64,000 nucleotides of DNA from NCBI GenBank assembly GCA_963699105.1, contig CAVOTI010000005.1:1035712-1099711 (forward strand), in the 5' to 3' direction. This document shows, one piece after another, positions 18,180-26,535 of the stretch. Position 1 is the first letter of the stretch, and every line of letters begins with the position of its first letter. Below the pieces are notes generated by a model. The model saw only the letters and a program-made list of their open reading frames with translations, ran no database searches and was not told the DNA's origin. The translations under genes and the position numbers were made by a program. The stretch is from Bog-756 sp963699105 (GTDB lineage Bacteria > Actinomycetota > Acidimicrobiia > Acidimicrobiales > RAAP-2).

Positions 18180-19670
18180 TCACTCCCGAGTGTCGTACGC
18201 CGCCCAATCGGGCTTGTCCATCACTTCCCGGAACCGCTGGAACGGCCACGGCCATGCCGAAGGGATACCGCTCTCGTCGAGATACCAGCTCCGACATCCG
18301 GTGGCCCAGATGGTCCGCTTCGTTGCTTCGACCCGGGCCGTTTCAAATTCCTCGAGTGCCGCCTGGGTGGCGCTGATCTCCCGGCAGCCACCCGACCGGA
18401 TCCGGTCGACCAACTGCAGGATGTAGGCCACCTGCAACTCGGCCACCTGGATGAGGGAGAAATTGCCCACCGGTCCGTTGGGTCCGTTGATCATGAAGAA
18501 ATTCGGGAACTCCGGTACCGAGATGGCCAGGTAGGCCCGGGGTCCGTTGGCCCAAGCCTGGTCGATACTCCTGCCGGCTCTCCCCGTCACCACCATCGGT
18601 CGGACGAAGGCGTCCGCCCGGAATCCGGTGGCGAGGACCAAGACGTCGAGTTCGTGCAGCCGGCCGTCGGCGGTGCGAACGCCGCCGGCCTCCACGCCGA
18701 CGATCTTGTCGGTGACCAGTTCGGCATTCGGCTGCTGGATCGCTTCGTAGAAATTAGGGGAGATGATGAGTCGCTTGCAGCCGGCCCGGTAGTCGGGCCT
18801 CAGGCGTTCCCGTAGCACGGGATCGGAGACGTTCTCCTCGAGGTTCTTGCGGCAGGCATCCTCGATCATGTGCATGCCGGGCGACTCGGCATCCACGACC
18901 GTGCCGGAAAACAGGTCGAAGAGCCGCGACAGATCAGCGAATTGTTCCATCAGGAGCCGGGGTTCCCGGCGGAACGATTCCTGCTCCTCGGGCGTGTAGG
19001 CCGGGTTGGCTGCCGGCATCACCCACTGGGCGGTGCGTTGGAACAACTCGAGCTCGGCCACTTGTCCCACCACCGCAGTCACGATCTGCACGGCGGTCGA
19101 ACCGGTTCCGATGATCCCGACCCGCTGGCCGTCGAGAGCCACGCGGTGATCCCAGCGGGAGCTGTGGAACATGGCACCCCCGAAGGACTCGAGTCCCTCG
19201 ATGTCGGGATAGTTCGGGTGGTGGAGGACCCCGGTGGCGGCGATCACCACGTCGACGTCGTCGACGCCACCACGGCTGGTCGTCAGATGCCACCGACGGT
19301 GGCGACGCTCACAGCTCACCACCTCGTCGCCGAACCGGATGGACCTCGTGACGTCGTAGCGCAGAGCGACGTTCTCGAGATAGGCCTGGATCTCTCCGCC
19401 CGGCGAGTAGATGTGGCTCCATTCGGGATTCTGGGCGAAGGAGAACGTGTAGAGGTGGGAGGGGACGTCGCACGACAGTCCGGGGTAGGTGTTCTCCCTC
19501 CAGGTGCCGCCGACACGGTCGGCTTTCTCGTAGACGGTGAAGTTGGTGATCCCCGCCTCGGTGAGCTTGATGGCCGAGAGGATGCCGGCCATCCCCGCAC
19601 CGATGACGGCGAAGCGCAGTTCCGGCTCCACCTGCCCGGCCCCCGTTGGATCCGGCTCACTCATGCCCAT
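18180..19670 (-). CDS. flavin-containing monooxygenase, Baeyer-Villiger type
   Basis: A 496-residue FAD/NADPH enzyme. The FAD loop is GAGMAG at 24-29, the NADPH loop GTGSTA at 188-193, and between them lies FGGAMFHSSRWDH (163-175), which fits the Baeyer-Villiger monooxygenase fingerprint FxGxxxHxxxW(P/D). ATGFRADAFVRP and NFFMINGPNGP are further family landmarks. It probably oxygenates ketones or steroid-like substrates. The ATG at 19670 is preceded by GGAGGAG at suitable spacing, which favours it over the longer frame. No obvious operon partner. Confidence 0.92.
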   Translation of the reverse strand: MGMSEPDPTGAGQVEPELRFAVIGAGMAGILSAIKLTEAGITNFTVYEKADRVGGTWRENTYPGLSCDVPSHLYTFSFAQNPEWSHIYSPGGEIQAYLENVALRYDVTRSIRFGDEVVSCERRHRRWHLTTSRGGVDDVDVVIAATGVLHHPNYPDIEGLESFGGAMFHSSRWDHRVALDGQRVGIIGTGSTAVQIVTAVVGQVAELELFQRTAQWVMPAANPAYTPEEQESFRREPRLLMEQFADLSRLFDLFSGTVVDAESPGMHMIEDACRKNLEENVSDPVLRERLRPDYRAGCKRLIISPNFYEAIQQPNAELVTDKIVGVEAGGVRTADGRLHELDVLVLATGFRADAFVRPMVVTGRAGRSIDQAWANGPRAYLAISVPEFPNFFMINGPNGPVGNFSLIQVAELQVAYILQLVDRIRSGGCREISATQAALEEFETARVEATKRTIWATGCRSWYLDESGIPSAWPWPFQRFREVMDKPDWAAYDTRE

Positions 19671-19793
19671 GCTCGACTCCTCCACGCTCCGGCCAACGCT
19701 AGGAGCTGACACCGGAGTCATCCAGTGCCGGCTCGATCACCCGGCCGACGGGCGGAGGCGCCGCTCGGGCCGGGTCCGGTGCGGGCGCTCGTA

Positions 19794-20342
19794 TCAGAAG
19801 ATGAAGGGCACGAGCATCTTGGTGGAGCGCTTGTACCGGGGGTAGGAGTCCGGAAATTTGGTGGCCATGAAACGCTCTTCCCTCACCGCGCTGAAGACGA
19901 AGTACCCCCCGATCAGCACCACCGCCACCAGCCAGTAGAGGCTCACGGCGATGGTCGTGCCCACCGTGGCCAGGATGATCCCGGTGTAGATGGGGTGACG
20001 GACCCGGCGGTACGGGCCGGTGGTGACCAGTTCCGGGTCGGCCTTTTCCGTCATCGGCATCCCCCAGTTGCGGCCCAGATAGACCCTGGCCCAGACAGCC
20101 AGGGCCAAGCCCGACACGAAGACGGCAAGGCCGATCCCTTGCAGCCATGGGTCGTGGACGTTGGTGGCATGTCCGAGAGCCCTGGAACGCACCAGCAGCA
20201 GGACAATGAGGATCAGGGCGACCCGGATCCCGGCGAAGCGGGCCCATGGCGTCCGCCCCTCCTTCACCCCGCTGGCGGCGGCCAGCCAGTAGATCCAGAA
20301 GGCGACCCATCCGACGAGAATGGCGACGTCGACTACCCCCAT
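19794..20342 (-). CDS. isoprenylcysteine carboxyl-methyltransferase-like membrane protein
   Basis: A 182-residue integral membrane protein with about five hydrophobic helices. The C-terminal half has the ICMT/PEMT-type signature: LVTTGPYRRVRHPIYTG followed by a hydrophobic pair and EERFMATKFPDSYPRYKR, where RHP and the E..F..Y..Y pattern bind S-adenosylmethionine. Bacterial members methylate unknown small molecules or lipids. It is divergent from the MerR gene at 20555. Confidence 0.85.
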   Translation of the reverse strand: MGVVDVAILVGWVAFWIYWLAAASGVKEGRTPWARFAGIRVALILIVLLLVRSRALGHATNVHDPWLQGIGLAVFVSGLALAVWARVYLGRNWGMPMTEKADPELVTTGPYRRVRHPIYTGIILATVGTTIAVSLYWLVAVVLIGGYFVFSAVREERFMATKFPDSYPRYKRSTKMLVPFIF

Positions 20343-20516
20343 GTCAAGACCGTCGGGGCCCCGGCGACGGCGTGACCCCGTCCGCCGGGCCGCTTTTCAC
20401 CACCACCAGTCCGACCATTACCATCTCCTCTCAGGGGTAGACGCTAATGGACGGCATCGATCACCTACCGGCAGTTGCCCGGGACCGTCCGGGGCGCCGG
20501 AGGCCGGGGCCGGGTC

Positions 20517-20548
20517 TTGACCCCGTAGCCGGGTACGGGCAATAACCT
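20517..20548 (+). promoter_or_regulatory. MerR-type promoter with long spacer and dyad
   Basis: TTGACC at 20517-20522 and TAACCT at 20543-20548 are separated by 20 bases, the overlong spacing typical of MerR-controlled promoters. The spacer holds the dyad CCCGTA-gccggg-TACGGG. A transcript would begin about seven bases downstream, right at the ATG of the MerR gene (20555), so the mRNA is probably leaderless and autoregulated. Confidence 0.6.
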
Positions 20549-20554
20549 GCGGTC

Positions 20555-20938
20555 ATGGAAGTCCTGACGATCGGACAACTGGCCCACCAGGCCGGAGTCA
20601 ACGTCGAGACCATCCGCTACTACGAACGGCGGGGCCTGCTCCGGGAGCCACCTCGGACACCTGCCGGCTATCGGCAGTATTCGGCCGATGACCTGTGGCG
20701 TCTCCAGTTCATCGCCCGAGCCAAGCAGTTGGGATTCACCCTGGCGGAGATCGCCAGGTTGGGGGCAGGAGACGGCGCCTCGGTCGAGGGCGTCCTCGAG
20801 ATCGCCCGCTCCAAGATCCAGATGCTGGATGAGCGTCAGCGCCAGCTATCCGATACCCGGTGGCGCCTCACACAGCTTGTGACCCGGTGCCAGGACCCGG
20901 ACGGTGAAGACTGTGTCGGTCTCCGGATTCCTACCTGA
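20555..20938 (+). CDS. MerR-family transcriptional regulator
   Basis: A 127-residue regulator. The N-terminal winged helix is canonical (LTIGQLAHQAGVNVETIRYY, then RRGLLREPPRTPAGYRQY), followed by a dimerisation helix. The C terminus contains CQDPDGEDC, a short two-cysteine loop in the place where metal-sensing MerR proteins (CueR, ZntR, MerR) bind their ion, so a metal or thiol sensor is likely. Start and promoter nearly coincide. It ends overlapping the convergent thioredoxin gene by 8 bases. Confidence 0.88.
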   Translation: MEVLTIGQLAHQAGVNVETIRYYERRGLLREPPRTPAGYRQYSADDLWRLQFIARAKQLGFTLAEIARLGAGDGASVEGVLEIARSKIQMLDERQRQLSDTRWRLTQLVTRCQDPDGEDCVGLRIPT

Positions 20939-21260
20939 TCGAATCTTCGATTTCCTGGACGAGTTGGGGTCGGCCTCTGGCCCCGACCAGTCGTCGGACC
21001 GAAACGCCTTGGCGGAAGACGAGAACGGTCGGGATCGATTGGACCTCGAATCGGGCGGCCAGTTCCGGATGCTCATCGACGTTCACCTTGAAGATGTGGA
21101 CGCGGGGGACCTGCTGGCCGGCGATCGAATCCAAAGCTGGCGCCATCACCTTGCAAGGTGGACACCACTCGGCCCAGAACTCCACCACCACCGGAAGGTC
21201 GGCCATTGCCATCGTCTCGTCGAAGGTGTAGCTGGTCAACTCGGGCACCCTTGTCGTCAT
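20931..21260 (-). CDS. thioredoxin family protein
   Basis: A 109-residue single-domain thioredoxin. The active site is WCPPC (Cys33, Cys36) instead of the usual WCGPC; the downstream cis-proline region SIPTVLVFRQG is present. The ATG at 21260 is preceded by AAAAGGAG, a strong ribosome-binding site. It should act as a cytoplasmic disulfide reductase. The convergent MerR-type regulator with a two-cysteine loop suggests a shared redox or metal-stress context, though this is inference. Confidence 0.92.
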   Translation of the reverse strand: MTTRVPELTSYTFDETMAMADLPVVVEFWAEWCPPCKVMAPALDSIAGQQVPRVHIFKVNVDEHPELAARFEVQSIPTVLVFRQGVSVRRLVGARGRPQLVQEIEDSIR

Positions 21261-21364
21261 ACCTGGCTCCTTTTCAGTGGTCTCCCGGAACCATACGGTC
21301 CGTACCACGGTCCGGAGTCAAGGGGCCGGGCCATGGAATGGCGCGACCGTCGACCCGCCTGAGG

Positions 21365-22060
21365 TCAGGGTCGATCCTGCCCGTGACCAGCGAGAAGTTC
21401 GAGGGTCTGGTCCCTGACGGCGTCGGAGGCCCCGAGGTCACGGAGGACCTTGGCCGCCACCGAGTCCTCATCGCCCAGCAAACCGAGGAGAAGGTGTTCC
21501 GTTCCGATGTAGTTGTGGCCGAGCTGCAGAGCCTCCCCCGCCGCACCACGAAGCGCCGCCTTGGCCCTCGGGGTGAAGGGCAGCTTTCCCTGCTCCGGAT
21601 CGGCGGACTGCTTGATGAGGGCCAGAACCTGCTCTTCCACCATGGACTTCGAGATGCCGGCTACATCGAGCACCCTGAAGGCCAGGCCGTCGGTGACCTC
21701 GAACAGCGCCAGGAGAATGTGCTCGGTCCCCACGAACCCGTGGCCCAGACGACGGGCCTCGATTTCCGAGCGGGCGACCACCGTCCGTGCCCGATCGGTG
21801 AACCGCTCGAATGTAGGTACATCCAAGGTGAACCGCTTGTGGGCCGCTTGCTTGCTGACACCGAGAGCGTTGCTGATCTCCGACCACGAGTGTCCACTGC
21901 GGCGGCACTGGTCGACGAAATGACCGAGCAGAGCGTCTCCGACCTGCTCCAGACCACGAACGGTCTTGAGCGCCTCGGACAGTTGGGCCAGGGCTTCGCC
22001 ACCGGGGGCGTCGGCCGTCACCCCGTCGATCAGTGCCTGCAAGGTGGGGGAAGGTGTCAC
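21365..22060 (-). CDS. HTH-Clp_N protein (putative regulator with double Clp N-domain)
   Basis: A 231-residue protein that begins at a GTG (22060). Residues 45-75 form a helix-turn-helix (HSWSEISNALGVSKQAAHKRF). The rest is a pair of Clp N-terminal repeats (LGHGFVGTEHILLALFEV and LGHNYIGTEHLLLGLLG), which in ClpA/ClpC bind adaptors and substrates; there is no ATPase domain. It therefore looks like a DNA-binding protein that uses a Clp_N module to sense misfolded protein or Clp partners. The 69-bp gap upstream is filled by TTGAC/GTCAA palindromes, one overlapping its translation-start region, which suggests autoregulation. Confidence 0.85.
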   Translation of the reverse strand: MTPSPTLQALIDGVTADAPGGEALAQLSEALKTVRGLEQVGDALLGHFVDQCRRSGHSWSEISNALGVSKQAAHKRFTLDVPTFERFTDRARTVVARSEIEARRLGHGFVGTEHILLALFEVTDGLAFRVLDVAGISKSMVEEQVLALIKQSADPEQGKLPFTPRAKAALRGAAGEALQLGHNYIGTEHLLLGLLGDEDSVAAKVLRDLGASDAVRDQTLELLAGHGQDRP

Positions 22061-22062
22061 CC

Positions 22063-22113
22063 GTCAACCTTACATTGACGATATGAATTCGTCAACCGCA
22101 CATTGACGAATTC
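22063..22113. promoter_or_regulatory. two-copy palindromic operator upstream of the HTH-Clp_N gene
   Basis: Two 17-bp copies of GTCAACC-N3-CATTGAC-like sequence occur at 22063-22079 and 22091-22107, 28 bp apart. Each has GTCAA and TTGAC arms around 7 bases. The second lies in a longer perfect palindrome, 22085-22113, with 11-bp arms GAATTCGTCAA and TTGACGAATTC. The array sits between the HTH-Clp_N start and the epimerase stop and differs from the HspR (HAIR) and ClgR motifs. Confidence 0.7.
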
Positions 22114-22129
22114 AGCGTGGCAATCCTCC

Positions 22130-23056
22130 TCACACCGTCGGGCGGTAGTAGTGGTCCTGCTCGAGATCCTCGAGCAGGCCGGGCCCGATCGGCTCCCACC
22201 CGAGCAGCTCCCGCGTGATGGTGGCGGTGGCCGGGCTGTCCAGGGCCACGAAACGGCCGAGGAAGCTGAAGTGCTCGGCGGCATCGGCGGGGGCCACCGA
22301 CTCGACAGGGATGTCGAGGTGTCGGCCCATGGCCGCGGCGATCTCCCGGAAGGTCACGCCCTCGTCCCCGACGGCGTGCAGCACCGAGCCGGCCGGGGCC
22401 GCCTCGACGGCCCGACGGGCCAGGCGGGCGGCGTCGGAGCGGTGCACAGCCGGCCACCGGTTGTTGCCGTCACCCACATATCCGGCCACGCCCCGCTGGC
22501 GGGCGATGCCGACGAGGGTGGCCACGAACCCGTTGTCGCCGTCGCCGTGGACCGTCGGGGGGAATCGCAGCACCGACGACCGGACGCCGATGCCTCTGAA
22601 GGACAGGGCCAACAGGGCGGTGGCCGCCCGCCGCCCGGCTGGACTGGTCCGAACCTCGGCTCCGGGCACCAGCCCGTCGTCCTCGGTAGCCGCCCGCCCG
22701 GTCTCCAACCCCAGCATTCCCGAAGCGAGCACGAAGGGACGGTCGGATTCGGCCAGGGCCGTCCCCATGGCCTCCACGGCCCGGCGGTCGGCGGCGGCCG
22801 CGGCGGCGAAGTCGCCGCCGAAGGCCACCTCGTGCTGGAAGGCCAGGTGGATCACCCCGTCGGAGTCCCCCGCCGCCTTGGCCAGGCCGTCGGGGTCGTC
22901 GATGTCGCCCCGCTGCACCGTGGCCCTGGCCGCCTCCAACGATTGCGCCGAGGCCTCCGAGCGGGCCAGGCCGACCACCTGGTGGCCGGCTCCCAACAAC
23001 TCGGGGACGACGGCCGAACCGATCCAGCCGGATGCGCCGGTGACGAAGATTCTCAT
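22130..23056 (-). CDS. NAD-dependent epimerase/dehydratase family protein (atypical extended SDR)
   Basis: A 308-residue extended SDR. The cofactor loop is VTGASGWIGSAVV at residues 5-17; a canonical YxxxK is not obvious, as in atypical NAD(P)-binding members. Sequence such as GVIHLAFQHE and WPAVHRSDAARLARRAVEA is characteristic of the NAD-dependent epimerase group found near TetR genes. It is divergent from the TetR gene, and the 87-bp spacer holds two CAGTnACTG palindromes, so it is probably the TetR target. Confidence 0.88.
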   Translation of the reverse strand: MRIFVTGASGWIGSAVVPELLGAGHQVVGLARSEASAQSLEAARATVQRGDIDDPDGLAKAAGDSDGVIHLAFQHEVAFGGDFAAAAAADRRAVEAMGTALAESDRPFVLASGMLGLETGRAATEDDGLVPGAEVRTSPAGRRAATALLALSFRGIGVRSSVLRFPPTVHGDGDNGFVATLVGIARQRGVAGYVGDGNNRWPAVHRSDAARLARRAVEAAPAGSVLHAVGDEGVTFREIAAAMGRHLDIPVESVAPADAAEHFSFLGRFVALDSPATATITRELLGWEPIGPGLLEDLEQDHYYRPTV

Positions 23057-23075
23057 GATGATCCCTCCGGGAAAC

Positions 23076-23128
23076 GTTGATGTCAGTAACTGTCATCAAC
23101 CATAGACGGGACGTCAGTGACTGTCAAC
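23076..23128. promoter_or_regulatory. paired TetR-type operator between divergent genes
   Basis: Positions 23076-23100 form a 25-bp palindrome with one mismatched pair: outer arms GTTGATG and CATCAAC, core CAGT-a-ACTG. A second core, GTCAGTGACTGTC, lies at 23113-23125. Both share GTCAGTnACTGTC. The sites cover the region between the epimerase start (23056) and the TetR start (23144). Confidence 0.65.
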
Positions 23129-23143
23129 GCTAGGATCGAGATC

Positions 23144-23713
23144 ATGGGTCGCTGGCAGCCGGACAGTGGCGGGCGGCTGCAGGAAGCGGCGCTGGCTCTG
23201 TACTCAGAGCGGGGATTCGACCAGACCACCGCGGCGCAGATCGCCGCCCGGGCCGGGCTGACCGAGCGCACCTTCTTCCGGCACTTCGCCGACAAGCGCG
23301 AGGTGCTCTTCGGCGGCTCTGCCCATCTCCAGGAGCAGATCGTGAACGGCGTGGCCGGCGCCCCCGCCGCCGATGGTCCTCTCGACGCCGTTTCCCGGGG
23401 CCTCGAGGCCGCCGCCACCATGCTCGGTCAGTTCCGCCGGGACCTGTCCCGCCAGCGCCAGGCCGTGATCGACGCCAACCCCGAACTGCGGGAGCGCGAA
23501 CTGGCCAAGTTGGCAGACTACGCGGACGCCGTCGCCGTCACCCTGCGCCAGCGAGGCACCAGCGAACCGCAGGCGACCTTGGCCGCCGAGACGGGCATGA
23601 CCATATTGCGGGTAGCGATCCAGCGGTGGGCCAGCGGGGACGACCAACGGGACCTCGTCGCCATCATGAGCGACTCCGTTGCCGAGCTGCGGACGGTGGC
23701 GGCCCGCGGCTGA
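23144..23713 (+). CDS. TetR/AcrR-family transcriptional regulator
   Basis: A 189-residue repressor. The DNA-binding helices are GRLQEAALALYSERGFDQTT, followed by AAQIAARAGLTERTFFRHFADK. The C-terminal ligand domain is unassigned. The ATG at 23144 was chosen because the longer frame (from 23117) would overlap the second operator, and AGGATCGAG precedes 23144. It likely represses the divergent epimerase gene and itself through the CAGTnACTG palindromes. Confidence 0.88.
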   Translation: MGRWQPDSGGRLQEAALALYSERGFDQTTAAQIAARAGLTERTFFRHFADKREVLFGGSAHLQEQIVNGVAGAPAADGPLDAVSRGLEAAATMLGQFRRDLSRQRQAVIDANPELRERELAKLADYADAVAVTLRQRGTSEPQATLAAETGMTILRVAIQRWASGDDQRDLVAIMSDSVAELRTVAARG

Positions 23714-23883
23714 GCCCACGTCCCGGGAAGACCTCCCCCTCGGCCTGTCGCAGGGCGTCGGCGGACAGGCGGTCCGAAAAGCCGGCCCCGGGCACCTCCG
23801 GCCCGGCCGGCAAACCCGGCCCGGCTACCGATCAGTCCTCGGAAAGAGCGGCAAAATCCTGCTTGGCCTTCTTGTACCACGCC

Positions 23884-23901
23884 ATCCCCTGAAGGGGATG
23901 C
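23884..23901. terminator. hairpin between convergent genes
   Basis: CATCCCC-TGAA-GGGGATG is a perfect 7-bp stem with a four-base loop, placed between the TetR stop and the DUF1059 stop. It can serve as a bidirectional terminator, although no long T-run follows. Confidence 0.5.
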
Positions 23902-23918
23902 CTCCACCTCCCCTTCAT

Positions 23919-24068
23919 CTACTTCAGGGCGACCTCGTGGGTTTCATCGCCCGTCGAGACGATTTCGTTCAAATGCCTGTCTTGCGCTTTGATCACTTCG
24001 TCAGCGGTCTCCCCGTGGTGGGCAAGATCGCACGGTCCGCCGAGCTGCCTACAGGTCATCGTTTTCAT
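23919..24068 (-). CDS. DUF1059 family small protein
   Basis: A 49-residue protein beginning MKTMTCRQLGGPCD, the recognisable start of the DUF1059 family, with the conserved HGETADEV segment and two cysteines close to the N terminus. Function is unknown. The ATG at 24068 has AAGGAG upstream at good spacing; a TTG 54 bases upstream gives a longer, unconserved extension. It is divergent from the SnoaL-tailed sigma factor gene. Confidence 0.8.
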   Translation of the reverse strand: MKTMTCRQLGGPCDLAHHGETADEVIKAQDRHLNEIVSTGDETHEVALK

Positions 24069-24130
24069 GGGTCCGGCTCCTTTCGCACCACTTTGACGGG
24101 CGACGCCCCACGGATGCGACAATGAGGGGC

Positions 24131-24157
24131 GGTCACATCCGAGGTGCGGAGCACGTC
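24131..24157 (+). promoter_or_regulatory. ECF41-like promoter upstream of a sigma factor gene
   Basis: GGTCACA (24131-24137), 16 bases, then CGTC (24154-24157). The consensus I know for ECF41 sigma factors is TGTCACA, 15-16 bases, CGTC, so this matches all but the first base. It points into the sigma gene at 24189 and predicts autoregulation or control by the neighbouring ECF41 factor. Confidence 0.55.
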
Positions 24158-24188
24158 AGTAGTGTGTGACCATCTCGTGGGTGCCGCC

Positions 24189-25031
24189 ATGGACGTGACC
24201 GATTTCGAGGCCGAGCGTCCCCGGCTGACGGCGATCGCCGTCCGGATACTGGGGTCGGAGGCCGATGCGGACGACGTGCTTCAGGAGGCCTGGCTGCGGC
24301 TGTCGGCCACCGACGGCATCGACGACCTGCCGGCCTGGCTGACGACGGTCGTCACCAGGTTATGCCTGGACCAGTTGCGCAAGCGACGCACCAGGTCTGA
24401 CGTCGAGGCGTCGGCCGAGCCGGTGCCGGTCGACCCGGAGGCCGACGCCCTGCTGGCCGAGCGGACGGGTGGGGCGATGCAGGTCGTCCTCGACACCCTG
24501 GCGCCGGCCGAGAGAGTCGCCTTCGTGCTGCACGACGTCTTCGGGTATCCCTTCGACGACATCAGCGCCATCATGGGGCGCTCGGCCACGGCCGTACGCC
24601 AGCTGGCGAGCCGGGCACGGCGCAAGATGCAGGGGACACCGGAGCCGGCCGGGTCCCGGGCGGCCCGGGCCGAGGCCCGGGGCGTCGTCGAAGCATTCCT
24701 GGCCGCCTCCCGGGGTGGCGACCTCACTACCCTGCTGTCGTTGCTCGCTCCCGATGCTTTCATGCGGGCCGACCTGGTCGGGCAGCAAATGGGCACAGAT
24801 CCGGCCTACGACGGCGCGGCGGCGGTGGCCGCCCGCTTCAACGGCAGCAAAGGGGCGGTACCCGTCACCATCGACGGCGAACTCGGAGCCGCCTGGATCA
24901 TGGCCGGGAAGGTCAAGGTGGCCTTCGCCTTCCATGTCGAGACCGGTTTGGTGCGGGAGATAGAGCTGATCGCCGACCCTGACGTGCTGGCCACCCTGGA
25001 CGTGGTGTGGAGAGGGGTCCGGAGATCCTGA
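24189..25031 (+). CDS. ECF sigma factor with SnoaL-like C-terminal domain (SigJ-like)
   Basis: A 280-residue sigma factor. Region 2 is seen in ADADDVLQEAWLRL and DLPAWLTTVVTRLCLDQLRKR; region 4 in LAPAERVAFVLHDVFGYPFDDISAIMGRS. From about residue 165 to the end a SnoaL/NTF2-like domain follows (VVEAFLAASRGGDLTTLLSLL), which in this class replaces an anti-sigma factor by acting as an internal regulator. The NPDKL motif typical of ECF41 is not obvious at its C terminus, so it may belong to a related group. The ATG at 24189 fits the family start; a GTG at 24144 is possible but lies inside the promoter. Confidence 0.87.
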   Translation: MDVTDFEAERPRLTAIAVRILGSEADADDVLQEAWLRLSATDGIDDLPAWLTTVVTRLCLDQLRKRRTRSDVEASAEPVPVDPEADALLAERTGGAMQVVLDTLAPAERVAFVLHDVFGYPFDDISAIMGRSATAVRQLASRARRKMQGTPEPAGSRAARAEARGVVEAFLAASRGGDLTTLLSLLAPDAFMRADLVGQQMGTDPAYDGAAAVAARFNGSKGAVPVTIDGELGAAWIMAGKVKVAFAFHVETGLVREIELIADPDVLATLDVVWRGVRRS

Positions 25032-25066
25032 CCGGCGTGGGCCGTCGACCGTGGGACCCATGACGG

Positions 25067-25930
25067 TCACCGCTGCAGTTCGGCCACCTGACCCAATCGG
25101 CCCAGCTTGTGCGGATTGCGCATGGCGTAGATCCGGGTGATCCGATCGTCTTCGATGACCAGACTCACCGCCGTCACCTCGCCGCCGACATCGACCCGGA
25201 GACCGGGCATCCCGTTGAGCCAGGCCGGGGTGGCCTCGAGGTCGGGGAGCTCCACCGCCCGGGCCAGAAAGGCCGACACCCTGTCGGCTCCGATGATCGG
25301 CTTGCGGGCAGCCGGCGTCAGGCCACCGCCGTCAGCGATGGCCACCACGTCCGGGTCCAGCACCTCCACCAGTTCCCGCATGTCGCCGGAGGAGAGGGCG
25401 ACCATGAACTTCTCGACGATCGCCTGTTGCTGGGCTCGGTCCACCTGCATCCTCGGTCGCCGGGCGGCGACGTGCTGGCGGGCCCGGTGAGCGATCTGGC
25501 GGACGGCCACCGGTGTCTTGCCCACCACTTCGGCGATCTCGTCGTAGGGCGTCTCGAACACCTCGTGCAGGACGAACACTGCCCGCTCGGCCGGACCGAG
25601 CGTCTCCAACACCGTCAGCATGGCAATCGAGACGTTTTCGGCCAGCTCGGCGTCATCGGCTACGTCGGGACTGGTGAGCAGGGGCTCGGGTAGCCATTCC
25701 CCGATGTAGTCCTCGCGCTGTCGGACCACCGTACGCAATCGGTTCAGGGCCAGACGGGTCACGATCCGGACCAGATAGGCCCGGGCCTCGCGCACTTCGG
25801 TCTGGTCCACGTCGGCCCACCGCAGCCAGGTCTCCTGGACGACGTCCTCGGCGTCGGCCGCCGAGCCGAGCATTTCGTAGGCCACCGTGAACAACAGACG
25901 GCGATGGGCGACGAACGGGTCGTCGGTCAT
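25067..25930 (-). CDS. ECF41-type RNA polymerase sigma factor with SnoaL-like tail
   Basis: A 287-residue sigma factor with regions 2 and 4 (DAEDVVQETWLRWADV; LGPAERAVFVLHEVFETPYDEI). Two ECF41 hallmarks are visible: WLPEPL at residues 79-84 in the linker and NPHKL at 272-276 close to the C terminus, which corresponds to the regulatory NPDKL motif. The SnoaL-like domain spans about 170-275. Its ATG overlaps the stop of the carboxymuconolactone decarboxylase-like gene (ATGA), giving the classic ECF41 operon with its presumed target. Confidence 0.92.
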   Translation of the reverse strand: MTDDPFVAHRRLLFTVAYEMLGSAADAEDVVQETWLRWADVDQTEVREARAYLVRIVTRLALNRLRTVVRQREDYIGEWLPEPLLTSPDVADDAELAENVSIAMLTVLETLGPAERAVFVLHEVFETPYDEIAEVVGKTPVAVRQIAHRARQHVAARRPRMQVDRAQQQAIVEKFMVALSSGDMRELVEVLDPDVVAIADGGGLTPAARKPIIGADRVSAFLARAVELPDLEATPAWLNGMPGLRVDVGGEVTAVSLVIEDDRITRIYAMRNPHKLGRLGQVAELQR

Positions 25931-26500
25931 GACGACGAGGCTACGGCGAGCGGCTTCAGATCACAGGCGGCCGAAAACTCCTGCGAATCGATGCCCATGG
26001 CCACGTTGGAGCGGGCCATGAAGTTGGCCAGGGCGATGAAGGAGGTCAGCTCGACCAGGGCGGCCGGGCCGAGAGCCTTCAACAGTGTGGCCGACAGTTC
26101 ATCGGTGACGGTCGGCGGGGTCTGCGTCATGGCCTCGGCGTACTCCATGACGTCCCGCTCCAGCGGCGTGAAGACGGTCGACACCCGCCGGCACCTCACG
26201 CGCCTTGGCCACGTCGAGTCCCCGGTTGTGGGCGTGGAAGTAGCCGAAATCGAGGCAGAAGCTGCAGCCCACCAGGCTGGCCGTCGCCATGTGGGCGAAC
26301 GACTTCAGGTTCTCGTCGCACCGGTCCCACTTCTGGGCCTTTCGGCCGACGCCGAAACTGAAGTTCACTACCTTCCGGTTGTGCCACACCCCCCCGACCG
26401 GCTCGGGCACCCCACCGAACATCTTGCGGGACATCCGCTCGATCACTGCGCCATAGATGCCGGTGAGTTCGGCCGGTGGGATCCTGGGACTGCTGGACAT
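25927..26500 (-). pseudogene. carboxymuconolactone decarboxylase (CMD/AhpD-like) family protein, frameshifted
   Basis: The gene starts at an ATG (26500) with GAAGGAG upstream and reads MSSSPRIPPAELTGIYGAV through the AhpD-type centre GCSFCLDFGYFHAHN, where CxxC plus His is the peroxidase/proton-relay motif. After AREV the frame is lost. The expected continuation (STVFTPLERDVMEYAEAMTQ onward) is in the next frame and ends at 25927. Dropping one C of a CC pair near 26190 repairs it to about 190 residues. CMD-like oxidoreductases are the standard genomic partners and targets of ECF41 sigma factors, and an ECF41-like promoter lies upstream. Confidence 0.75.
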
Positions 26501-26535
26501 GATGTCTCCTTCGTTTTGCTGGTCCTCGGCATGAA

